A stretch of DNA of 64,000 nt, from contig NZ_LMDC01000001.1 of NCBI RefSeq assembly GCF_001425705.1, positions 1,410,486 to 1,474,485 of the forward strand. The letters run 5' to 3'. This DNA is from Pelomonas sp. Root1217 (GTDB taxonomy: Bacteria; Pseudomonadota; Gammaproteobacteria; Burkholderiales; Burkholderiaceae_C). Made by a program: the position numbers and the translations under genes. Positions 37,291 through 44,674 of the stretch are shown in pieces. How positions within the stretch are numbered: position 1 is the first letter of the stretch; each line of letters begins with the position of its first letter. The notes beneath the pieces were generated by a model. The model was not told the DNA's origin, ran no database searches, and saw only the letters and a list, made by a program, of their open reading frames with translations.

Positions 37291-38441
37291 AGCCCCTGCT
37301 GGCGCTGCTGTTGGCGTTGCCGCTGACGCTGCCGGTCTTGGCCGAACCCTTCGTTCCGAAGGACGACGCCGAGATCGTGCAGCGCCTGCCTTACCGCATC
37401 GACGCGCCCGAGCGTCAGCGCCGTGCGGCCTTGGCGCGCGACCCAGCACAGCTGCAGCTCGCCGTAGCCGCCGCCCGCGCGGCGCTGCAGCGCGCCCGCG
37501 TGCATGGCGACCCGCGCGAGCTTGGCGCTGCGCAGGCGGCACTCGCGCCCTGGTGGCGCCAGGCCGATGCGCCGGCCGACGCCGTGCTGCTGCGCGCCCG
37601 CGTGCTGCAGGCGCGGCACGAATTCGAGCCGGCCCTGGCCGAGCTGAAGCGCCTGCTGGCGCGCCCAGACCTGACGCCCGACCAGCGCGCCCAGGCCCTG
37701 CTCGACGCAGCCGCCCTGCACCAGCTGCGCGCCGAGCTTACGCAGGCCCGCGCCCTGTGCGACCAGCTCCAGCCCCTGGCCTCCTTACCGGCCACCGCCT
37801 GCCTGGCCGAGCTGGCCAGCCTGTCGGGCCAGGGCCAGGCGGCCGCGCAGACGCTGGCCCAGCTCAACCCCGGCCGGTCCATCGCGCCCTGGCTTGCACT
37901 GATGCGCGCCGAGCTGGCCGAGCGCCTCGGCAACGAGACCACCGCGCCTGCCCTCTACCGTGCCGCGCTGGCCGGTGAGGACGAGGTCTACACGCGCGCC
38001 GCGCTGGCCGACTGGCTGCTGGCCCGCAACCGCGCCGCCGAGGCGCTGGTGCTGATCGAGCGCAGCCCCGATGCCGAGGCCGACGCGCTGCTGCTGCGCC
38101 AGGTCATCGCCTTGCGCCAGCTCGGCCGCGATGCGTCGACGCCGGCCGCACTGATGCGCGAGCGCCTCGCTGCCGCCGACCGCCGCGAACCGGGCAAGCA
38201 TGCGCGTGAACAGGCCCGCTTTGCGCTGGACGTCGACCAGCAGCCGCGCGAGGCCCTGCGCCTGGCGCAGCTGAACTGGGCGATGCAGCGGGAGCCGGTC
38301 GACGCCGTGCTGCTGCTGCGCGCCGCCCTGGCCGCCGCCCGTGACGGTGATGCGACGCGCCAGCAGCTCGCGCGCGTGCTGCGCGACAAGGGCTGGCAGG
38401 ATGCACGCCTTGCCGCTCTCGACAGGAGCTTTGTGCCGTGA
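37287..38441 (+). CDS. Exported TPR-like repeat protein of the DUF4331 operon
   Basis: 384 residues from a GTG at 37287 (GTGA overlap with the lipoprotein gene). A signal peptide ('LLALLLALPLTLPVLA') precedes Ala/Leu/Arg-rich paired helices with TPR character, e.g. 'RARVLQARHEFEPALAELKRLLARPDL' and 'ALYRAALAGEDEVYTRAALADWLLARNRAAEALVLIE'. TPRs are protein-binding scaffolds, so this may assemble the neighbouring DUF4331 and HupE proteins in the periplasm (inference). Confidence 0.78.
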   Translation: MKPLLALLLALPLTLPVLAEPFVPKDDAEIVQRLPYRIDAPERQRRAALARDPAQLQLAVAAARAALQRARVHGDPRELGAAQAALAPWWRQADAPADAVLLRARVLQARHEFEPALAELKRLLARPDLTPDQRAQALLDAAALHQLRAELTQARALCDQLQPLASLPATACLAELASLSGQGQAAAQTLAQLNPGRSIAPWLALMRAELAERLGNETTAPALYRAALAGEDEVYTRAALADWLLARNRAAEALVLIERSPDAEADALLLRQVIALRQLGRDASTPAALMRERLAAADRREPGKHAREQARFALDVDQQPREALRLAQLNWAMQREPVDAVLLLRAALAAARDGDATRQQLARVLRDKGWQDARLAALDRSFVP

Positions 38442-39547
38442 TCCGTCGTTGCTTGCTGTGGCTGGCGCTGCTGCTGTGCGGCGCGGCGCGGGCCCACCAG
38501 GCCAGCGAGGCCTATCTCGTCTATCGTGTCGACGGCACGGAGGTCGAGCAGCGCCTGGACATCGCGCTGCGCGACCTCGACCGCGATCTGGCGCTGGACG
38601 CCGATGGCGACGGCAGATTGGCCTGGGGCGAGGTGCGGCAGCGCTGGCCCGCCATCGAGGCCCTGGCCAACACCGGCCTGCGTTTCACGGCCGATGGCGC
38701 GGCCTGCGCGCTGCAAGACCGCGCCCAGCCGCAGCTCGACGAGCACAGCGATGGCACGCATGCCGTGCTCGTCAGCCACTGGCGCTGCGCGGCGCCCGTG
38801 CATGAACTCGACATCGACTACCAACTTTTCGCCACCACCGACGCCGCCCACCGCGGCCTGGCCCGCCTCGTCGGCGCGGCCGGCGAGCCGCTGGTGCTGA
38901 CGCCCGGCGCCGGCCCGCAGCGCCTGAACCTGCACAGCCGCGGCTTTGGCGGCTTCGTCGTCGAAGGCATGGCCCACATCGCCAGCGGCCTGGACCATGT
39001 GCTCTTCCTCGTCACGCTGCTGCTGGTGGCCGTCTGGCGGCGCGAGGGCAAGGGTTGGGCGCCGCGTGCCAGCGGCCGCGCCGCGCTGGCCGAGACGCTC
39101 AAGCTCGTCACCGCCTTCACCCTCGCCCACTCCATCACGCTGGCACTCGCGGCCAGCGGCGCCATCGATCCACCGGCCGCCGTGGTCGAGTCGCTGATCG
39201 CTCTGACCGTGCTGCTCGCCGCGGTCGACAACCTGCGGCCCTTCGTGCCGGGGCCGCGCTGGAGCATGGTGGGTCTTTTCGGCTTGGTACACGGCGTGGG
39301 TTTCGCCGGGCCGTTGAAGGACCTGGGACTGCGCGGCGGTGAGCTCGTGCTGCCGCTGCTCGGCTTCAACCTCGGTGTTGAGCTGGGCCAGCTTGCCGTG
39401 GTGGCGTTGCTGTTGCCGCTGGCGCTGGCGCTGCGCTCGGCGACCGTCTACCGGCGCTGGATCGTGCCCGGCGGCTCGAGCGCCGTCGCAGCGCTGGCCC
39501 TCGTCTGGCTGGCCGAAAGGAGCCTGGGCCTGGCGCTGATCAGCTAG
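38438..39547 (+). CDS. HupE/UreJ-family membrane protein with EF-hand-like periplasmic loop
   Basis: 369 residues from a GTG at 38438 (GTGA overlap). A signal peptide and ~130-residue extracytoplasmic domain precede six to seven membrane helices. Helices carry His-rich motifs of the HupE_UreJ_2 family: 'IASGLDHVLFLVTLLLV', 'FTLAHSITLALA', 'FGLVHGVGFA' and 'FNLGVELGQ'. HupE relatives include nickel/cobalt permeases, but this subgroup has no proven substrate. Residues 54-65 (Asp-Ala-Asp-Gly-Asp-Gly-Arg-Leu-Ala-Trp-Gly-Glu) match the canonical calcium-binding EF-hand loop. The stop overlaps the convergent nucleotidase gene by eight bases. Confidence 0.82.
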   Translation: MIRRCLLWLALLLCGAARAHQASEAYLVYRVDGTEVEQRLDIALRDLDRDLALDADGDGRLAWGEVRQRWPAIEALANTGLRFTADGAACALQDRAQPQLDEHSDGTHAVLVSHWRCAAPVHELDIDYQLFATTDAAHRGLARLVGAAGEPLVLTPGAGPQRLNLHSRGFGGFVVEGMAHIASGLDHVLFLVTLLLVAVWRREGKGWAPRASGRAALAETLKLVTAFTLAHSITLALAASGAIDPPAAVVESLIALTVLLAAVDNLRPFVPGPRWSMVGLFGLVHGVGFAGPLKDLGLRGGELVLPLLGFNLGVELGQLAVVALLLPLALALRSATVYRRWIVPGGSSAVAALALVWLAERSLGLALIS

Positions 39548-40433
39548 CCACGCCCATCGCCACATGACCCGCCGGCACATGGGCCGCGGCGCTGGTGATG
39601 TGGCCGACCTGATCGTCGAAGAAGAAGTCGGGCTCGAACTCGCGCAGGAATTCGCCCTTGGCCAGGCCGCCGAGGAACATGGCCTCGTCGATCTCGATCT
39701 GCCAGTCCATCAGCGTACGCAGGGCGCGCTCGTGAGCCGGCGCGCTGCGGGCCGTGACGAGGGCGGTGCGCACCTTCATGCCGTTTGCGTGCGAATGCTG
39801 CAGCCGGTGCAGCGCCTCCAGCATCGGCTTGAACGGCCCGGCCTGCAGCGGCAGGTGGGCGCGCTGCAGCTCATGCTCGCGAAAGGCCGCCAGGCCGTCG
39901 CGCTGGAACACCTGCTCCGCTTCGTCGGAGAACAGCACCGCGTCGCCGTCGAAGGCGATGCGCAATTCCTTGGGATGCGCTGCTGAGGCGCGCGCCGCCA
40001 GCGGCATCACCCGCGCCGCCGCCACACCGGCGCCCAGCGCCTGGCGCACGTCGGCCTCATTGGTAGACAGGAACAGCTGGGCCGACAGCGGCTTCAAATA
40101 GCGCCACGGCGAGGCACCGCGCGTGAACACGCCGCGCTCGATGGGCAGGCCGTAGTGCTTGGCCGAGCGGAACACGCGCATGCCCGAGATCGGGTCGTTG
40201 CGCGACAGCACGACCACCTCCACCTGAGGCGCACCGCCGGCATTGAAGGCCAGCAGCTTCTCCACCAGCGAAAAGGCCACGCCGGGCGGTGCCGGTTCGT
40301 CCAGGCGCTGTTGCTGCAGGGCCATGTAGGCATGGTCATCGCCGGCCTCGAAGACCTCGTTCTCGGCCTCGAAGTCGAAGAGGGCGCGTGACGAGATGGC
40401 GACGACGAGTTGACCGGAGAGCGTGGCTGGCAT
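39540..40433 (-). CDS. 5'-nucleotidase, cytosolic type I family
   Basis: 297 residues from the ATG at 40433. 'LVVAISSRALFDFEAEN' opens the family pattern, 'VVVLSRNDPISGMRVF' follows, and the HAD-like acidic motif is 'IAFDGDAVLFSDEAE'. A late 'FFFDDQVGHI' provides further acidic residues. Members dephosphorylate nucleoside monophosphates in the cytoplasm. The frame is open upstream to 40955, but the family N-terminus fixes the start. Convergent with the HupE gene. Confidence 0.85.
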   Translation of the reverse strand: MPATLSGQLVVAISSRALFDFEAENEVFEAGDDHAYMALQQQRLDEPAPPGVAFSLVEKLLAFNAGGAPQVEVVVLSRNDPISGMRVFRSAKHYGLPIERGVFTRGASPWRYLKPLSAQLFLSTNEADVRQALGAGVAAARVMPLAARASAAHPKELRIAFDGDAVLFSDEAEQVFQRDGLAAFREHELQRAHLPLQAGPFKPMLEALHRLQHSHANGMKVRTALVTARSAPAHERALRTLMDWQIEIDEAMFLGGLAKGEFLREFEPDFFFDDQVGHITSAAAHVPAGHVAMGVAS

Positions 40434-40508
40434 GGCGGTCGATGATAGGGGGCGACTGCGGACCTGCGGCTTCCTAGACTGCGGGCTCCTCCGTTTCAAA
40501 GGCCTTCC

Positions 40509-41024
40509 ATGCGCGTCGTGTTCGCCCTGTCTCCCGTCCTGATGCTGGCTGCCTGCGCATCTGCGCCTCAACCGCCACAGGCGCCCGCGAATCTGCAGCC
40601 GCCCGCCGGCCAGACCTTCGTCATGGAAGCGCTGGCCAGCGGCGTGCAGATCTACGACTGCGCCGCCAAGGCCGATGGCAGCGGCCCGGGCTGGGTGTTT
40701 CGCGCGCCCGAGGCCACGCTGGCCGACCAGCGCAGCAACCCGCTGGGCAAGCATTACGCCGGCCCGACCTGGGAGGCACCGGACGGCAGCCGGGTCGTCG
40801 GCGAGGTCAAGGCACGCGCACCCAGCCCCACGCCCGAGACCGCCATTCCGTGGCTGCTGCTGGCCGCCAAGAGCAACAGCGGCAGCGGCGTGTTCGCCAA
40901 TGTGCGCAGCATCCAGCGCTTGAACACCGGCGGCGGTGTCGAACCCGCCGAACACTGCACCACCGAGAAGCTGGGCCAGCAGGCGCGTGTGGCCTACACG
41001 GCCGCTTACTACTTCTACCGCTAG
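40509..41024 (+). CDS. DUF3455-type lipoprotein
   Basis: 171 residues. Lipoprotein signal with 'LMLAACASAP'. The mature part reads like DUF3455: 'VMEALASGVQIYDCAAK', 'GKHYAGPTWEAPDGSRVVGEV' and the end 'VAYTAAYYFYR'. The family is of unknown function and mostly secreted. The last four bases overlap the convergent CGL gene. Confidence 0.82.
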   Translation: MRVVFALSPVLMLAACASAPQPPQAPANLQPPAGQTFVMEALASGVQIYDCAAKADGSGPGWVFRAPEATLADQRSNPLGKHYAGPTWEAPDGSRVVGEVKARAPSPTPETAIPWLLLAAKSNSGSGVFANVRSIQRLNTGGGVEPAEHCTTEKLGQQARVAYTAAYYFYR

Positions 41025-42196
41025 ATCACTGCCAGGGCGGTGGCCAGGTCGCGACGCAGGTCGTCCGTGGCCTCGATACCGACCGACAGCCGCACCAGCG
41101 AGTCGGTGATGCCCAGACGCGCCCGCGTCTCGGGCGGGATGGAGGCGTGGGTCATCAGCGCCGGCAGTGAGATCAGGCTCTCGACACCGCCCAGGCTCTC
41201 GGCCAGCGTGAACAGCTCTACGCGCTGCAGAAAGCGGCGCGCACCGGCCAGGTCGGTTTTCAGCGCGACGCTGATCATGCCGCCGCCGCCGCGCATCTGG
41301 CGCTTGGCCAGGGCGTGCTGCGGGTGGCTCTCCAGCCCGGGGTAGAGCACGCGTTCGACCTGGGGCTGGGCACTGAGCCAGGCGGCCAATTCGGCGGCGC
41401 TGGCGTTGTGCCTCTCCATGCGCAATGCCAGCGTCTTGAGGCCACGCAGCGCCAGGAAGCTGTCGAAGGGCCCGGCCACCGATCCGACGGCGTTGTGCAG
41501 GAACTCGAGCTTCTCGCGCAGCGCCGCCTGGCGCGGCTCGCCACCGACGACGGCGATGCCGCCGATGACGTCGCTGTGGCCGTTGAGGTATTTGGTGGCC
41601 GAATGCACGACGAGGTCGAAGCCCAGCTCCAGCGGGCGTTGCGCCCAGGGGCTGGCGAAGGTGTTGTCGGCCACGGCCAGCGCGCCGTGCTCGCGGGCGA
41701 GCTTGGCCGTGGCCGATAGGTCGCTCAGCCGCAGCAGCGGGTTGCTGGGCGTCTCGATCCAGATCAGTTTCGTGTCGGGCTGCAGCGCGGCGCGCACCGC
41801 CTCGGTGTCGCGGCTGTCCACATAGCTCACGCGCAGGCCGGCGCTGTGCTTGCGCACCCGCTCGAAGAGGCGATAGCTGCCGCCGTAGAGGTCGTCGCCG
41901 GCGACGATGTGGGCGCCGGCGGGCAGGGTGTCCAGCACTGTCGCCATGGCGGCCAAGCCGGAGGCGAAGGCAAAGGCCTGCGCGCCTCCTTCGAGGTCGG
42001 CGACGGCGCGCTCCCAGGCCTGGCGGGTCGGGTTGTGGGTTCGACCGTACTCGTAGCCGGTGTGCTCGCCGGGGCCGTGCTGGCGGTAGGTTGAGCTGAC
42101 CGAGATGGGCGGCATGACGGCGCCGGTGACGGCGTCGGGCGTCTGGCCGGCGTGGATGACGCGGGTGTTGAAGTCCAGGCGGGTGTCATCGCTCAT
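41021..42196 (-). CDS. Cystathionine gamma-lyase/synthase family PLP enzyme
   Basis: 391 residues from the ATG at 42196, which has a perfect AAGGAGGT upstream. 'FNTRVIHAGQTPDAVTGAVMPPI' is the Cys/Met-metabolism start motif; the PLP lysine is in 'HSATKYLNGHSDVIGG'; 'ESLGGVESLISLPALMTHASI' is near the end. It overlaps cystathionine beta-synthase by four bases (ATGA), so it probably acts as the gamma-lyase of reverse transsulfuration, making cysteine from cystathionine. Gamma-synthase activity cannot be excluded by sequence alone. Confidence 0.9.
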   Translation of the reverse strand: MSDDTRLDFNTRVIHAGQTPDAVTGAVMPPISVSSTYRQHGPGEHTGYEYGRTHNPTRQAWERAVADLEGGAQAFAFASGLAAMATVLDTLPAGAHIVAGDDLYGGSYRLFERVRKHSAGLRVSYVDSRDTEAVRAALQPDTKLIWIETPSNPLLRLSDLSATAKLAREHGALAVADNTFASPWAQRPLELGFDLVVHSATKYLNGHSDVIGGIAVVGGEPRQAALREKLEFLHNAVGSVAGPFDSFLALRGLKTLALRMERHNASAAELAAWLSAQPQVERVLYPGLESHPQHALAKRQMRGGGGMISVALKTDLAGARRFLQRVELFTLAESLGGVESLISLPALMTHASIPPETRARLGITDSLVRLSVGIEATDDLRRDLATALAVI

Positions 42197-43581
42197 CGCG
42201 CGACCTCCTTGCGCAAGTGGTTGATGAGGTCGAAGCGGGTGACGAGGCCGTGGAAGCCGGTGTCGTCCGCGATGACGGCGACGAGGCCGCGGCGCAGCTG
42301 CTCGTTCAGCTCGGTGAGCGACGCGCTGGGTGCCAGCGTGATGACCTCGGTGTTCATCGCGCTCTGCACCTGGGCGCCGAACGCGGTGGCATCGGCATGC
42401 AGGCGGGCCAGCAGGTCGGACTCGTCCAGCAGGCCGACGAGGCGGCCGCCGTCTAGCACCGGCAGCTGCGACACATCGGCCTGGCGCATGCGTGAGAAGG
42501 CCGTCTGCAGCGTGTCGTCCGGGCCGACAGACACGACGCCGCCGCTGGTCACCGGGCGCGAGATCAGGTCGCGCAGGTCGCCCAGGCGCGGGCGCGTCAG
42601 CAGGCCCTGGTCGAACATCCAATGGTCGTTGTAGACCTTGGACAGGTAGCGCGTGCCGGTGTCGCAGACGAAGGTGACGACGCGCTTCGGCGTCTTTTGC
42701 TCGCGGCAGTAGCGCAGCGCCGCGGCCAGCAGCGTGCCGGTGGAGGAGCCGGCCAGGATGCCCTCGGCGCGGTAAAGCTCGCGGGCGGTGGCGAAGCTGT
42801 CGGTGTCGCTGATGCTGTAGGCAGTGCGGACCGGCCGAAGGTCGGCGATGGGCGGGATGAAGTCCTCGCCGATGCCTTCCACGGCCCAGGAGCCCGCGTC
42901 GCCGAACTTGCCGGTGTCGATGTAGTCCTTCAGGATGGAGCCGACCGGGTCGGCCAGCACCATCTCCACGCCCGGCTGCACGCGCTGGAAATAGCGCGAC
43001 AGGCCGGTGAGCGTGCCGCCCGAACCGACGCCGCAGACGATGGCGTCGACGTCGTGGCCCATCTGCTGCCAGATCTCTGGTGCGGTGGTCGTCTCGTGGG
43101 CCAGCGGGTTGGCGGGGTTGTTGAACTGGTCGGCATACCAGGCGCCGGGGATCTCGCGCACCAGGCGGGCGGCGACGTCCTGGTAATAGGCCGGGTGGCC
43201 CTTGCCGACGTCGGAGCGGGTCAGGTGCACTCGGGCGCCGAGCGCCTTGAGCTGCAGCACCTTCTCGGCAGACATCTTGTCGGGCACCACCAGAGCCACT
43301 TCGTAGCCCTTGGCACGGGCGACCAGCGCCAGGCCCAGCCCGGTGTTGCCGGCGGTGGCTTCGACCACCGTGCCGCCGGGCTTGAGCAGGCCCTCGCGCT
43401 CGGCGGTCTCGATCATTGCCAGGCCGATGCGGTCCTTGATGGAGCCGCCGGGGTTCTGGGATTCGAGCTTGAGGAAGAGCTGGCACGGGCCGGTGTCCAG
43501 GCGCTGCACGGGCAACAGCGGCGTGTTGCCGATGAGGTCCAGCACGGCGGGCCGGGCCTCGAGCGGGGGGCGAGCAGTCAT
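42193..43581 (-). CDS. Cystathionine beta-synthase with C-terminal CBS pair
   Basis: 462 residues. The PLP-dependent domain (1-~320) has the lysine in 'NPGGSIKDRIGLAMIE', the phosphate-binding 'SGGTL' in 'CGVGSGGTLTGLSRY', and 'EATAGNTGLGLALVARAKGY'. Two CBS domains (~335-460) follow ('SQLPVLDGGRLVGLLDESDLLARL'). It condenses homocysteine and serine to cystathionine; the CBS pair may sense an adenosyl ligand. First gene of a two-gene reverse transsulfuration operon. Confidence 0.92.
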   Translation of the reverse strand: MTARPPLEARPAVLDLIGNTPLLPVQRLDTGPCQLFLKLESQNPGGSIKDRIGLAMIETAEREGLLKPGGTVVEATAGNTGLGLALVARAKGYEVALVVPDKMSAEKVLQLKALGARVHLTRSDVGKGHPAYYQDVAARLVREIPGAWYADQFNNPANPLAHETTTAPEIWQQMGHDVDAIVCGVGSGGTLTGLSRYFQRVQPGVEMVLADPVGSILKDYIDTGKFGDAGSWAVEGIGEDFIPPIADLRPVRTAYSISDTDSFATARELYRAEGILAGSSTGTLLAAALRYCREQKTPKRVVTFVCDTGTRYLSKVYNDHWMFDQGLLTRPRLGDLRDLISRPVTSGGVVSVGPDDTLQTAFSRMRQADVSQLPVLDGGRLVGLLDESDLLARLHADATAFGAQVQSAMNTEVITLAPSASLTELNEQLRRGLVAVIADDTGFHGLVTRFDLINHLRKEVAR

Positions 43582-43611
43582 GACGGATCGGGCCGCGTGT
43601 CGGGCGCGGCC

Positions 43612-43640
43612 AATTTAGGCTGGACCTCGCAGGATACGAA
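43612..43640 (-). promoter_or_regulatory. Possible promoter of the CBS-CGL operon
   Basis: On the minus strand, TTCGTA (43635-43640) and TAAATT (43612-43617) are 17 bases apart, about 31 bases before the ATG at 43581. The -10 is good, the -35 weak. Confidence 0.35.
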
Positions 43641-43833
43641 GGGAGACTTCGCGTGCAATCCCATTTTTCGCATGAGCTTGCGCGGTTCTGGGCCGTGCCC
43701 CGCTCACACGCAAATGCGAAAAGCGTCTTCGCGGCGGCTTATGTGATTCCTAGCATGCGCCCACTTTTTCTCCAGGAATCCAGATGACTCTCTTCCGCCG
43801 CGTAATCACCCGCTACCCGTCTGGCCATCAAAA
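43641..43833 (+). other. Non-coding stretch before the gltI remnant
   Basis: No gene is recognised. It holds an interrupted nine-base inverted repeat, TTTTCGCAT (43665-43673) and ATGCGAAAA (43714-43722). An ATG at 43784 opens a 71-codon frame that runs out of phase with the gltI homology and is not credible. The region may be the decayed promoter and 5' end of the former gltI. Confidence 0.4.
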
Positions 43834-44050
43834 CTGCAGATCAAGCAACCCGCCGTGGCTGCCCGCATCCCCGAGCTGCAGCAAGGCCAGTCGACCTGTT
43901 GGCCGCGTCGCTCACCCACAACAAGGAAGGCGCGGCAGTCATCGACTTCTCGCTGATCGCCTTCGTCACCGGCCAGAAGGTGCTGGTCAAAGCCGATAGC
44001 GGCATCCAGAACTCGCGGTGTTGAGCGGCAAGAAGGTCGTCACCATCAGT
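43834..44050 (+). pseudogene. Remnant of a glutamate/aspartate-binding protein gene (gltI-like)
   Basis: Pieces in different frames read as an ABC glutamate/aspartate-binding protein: 'LQIKQPAVAARIPELQQGQ', then after a one-base loss 'DLLAASLTHNKEGAAVIDFS' and 'LIAFVTGQKVLVKADSGIQN', then after another one-base loss 'AVLSGKKVVTIS'. At least two frameshifts and the missing signal peptide and C-terminal half show that it is non-functional. The homology passes directly into a permease fragment. Confidence 0.75.
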
Positions 44051-44051
44051 G

Positions 44052-44546
44052 CTGGCGTTGCCGCTGGGCGTGCTGCCGAGCCTGGCGCGCTTCAGCCCCA
44101 GGCGCTAGCTGCGCCTGCCGGCGACCGGCTGGGTCTGGGTGGTGCGCGGCGCGCCACTGCTGATGGTGATGTTCTGGGCGTACTTCTTCCTGCCCACGGT
44201 CACTGGCCACAAGACCGACCAGTTCTGGACCATGCTGATCGCGCGGATCGTCTTTGACGCCGCCTACCTCGCAGAGATAGTCCACGCGGGCATCCAGGCC
44301 CTGCCGAGCGGCCAGCTGCAGGCGTCGATGTCACTGGGCATGAGGCACGCCCAGACGCTGCGCTCGGTGCTGCTGCCCCAGGCGCTGCGCCACATGCTGC
44401 CCTCGTTGATCAACCAATTCGTCGCGACCATCAAGGAGACGTCGCTGGGCACCATCATCGGCCTGTCCGAGTTGAGCTTCATCGCCAACCAGATCAACGC
44501 CCAGGTGCTGGTCAAGCCGGTCGAGATCTACCTGACGCTGGCTTTC
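44052..44546 (+). pseudogene. Remnant of an amino-acid ABC permease gene (gltK-like)
   Basis: One frame reads 'ALPLGVLPSLARFSP', a TAG stop at 44106-44108, then 'LRLPATGWVWVVRGAPLLMV' and continuous permease sequence including the EAA-loop region 'ALPSGQLQASMSLGMRHAQT' and 'KETSLGTIIGLSELSFIANQ'. The N-terminal helices are missing, and the sequence breaks off after 'VEIYLTLAF', where the last helix should follow. The in-frame stop and both truncations make it a pseudogene. The other permease (gltJ) and the ATPase (gltL) are absent. Confidence 0.78.
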
Positions 44547-44669
44547 CCAGGCCATCGGCAGTTGCCAAGGCCAGAGGCCTTGTCCTTCGCCAGGCACAAA
44601 CAGTCCTCAGGACTGTTTGTGTCCGGGCTCAGCCTCCTTGAGGGGGCCGCAGCTTCGCTGCGGTAAGGG
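44547..44669 (+). repeat. Multi-hairpin repeat element at the end of the permease remnant
   Basis: Three perfect hairpins in about 100 bases: CAAGGCC-AGA-GGCCTTG (44566-44582), CACAAACAGTCC-TCA-GGACTGTTTGTG (44595-44621) and CCGCAGC-TTC-GCTGCGG (44647-44663). The permease homology stops exactly where this block begins. It resembles dispersed structured intergenic repeats of Burkholderiales rather than a terminator, since T runs are lacking. No second copy was noticed in this window. Confidence 0.55.
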
Positions 44670-44674
44670 GTGGT

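Noticed and set aside
42197-43486. Extension of the gamma-lyase frame upstream through the CBS gene
   Set aside because: The family N-terminus and a perfect ribosome site mark the start at 42196; the extension is an alternate frame of cystathionine beta-synthase.
43784-43999. 71-codon frame beginning MTLFRRV as a real small gene
   Set aside because: Its frame differs from the recognisable gltI homology in the same bases; better explained as part of a frameshifted remnant.
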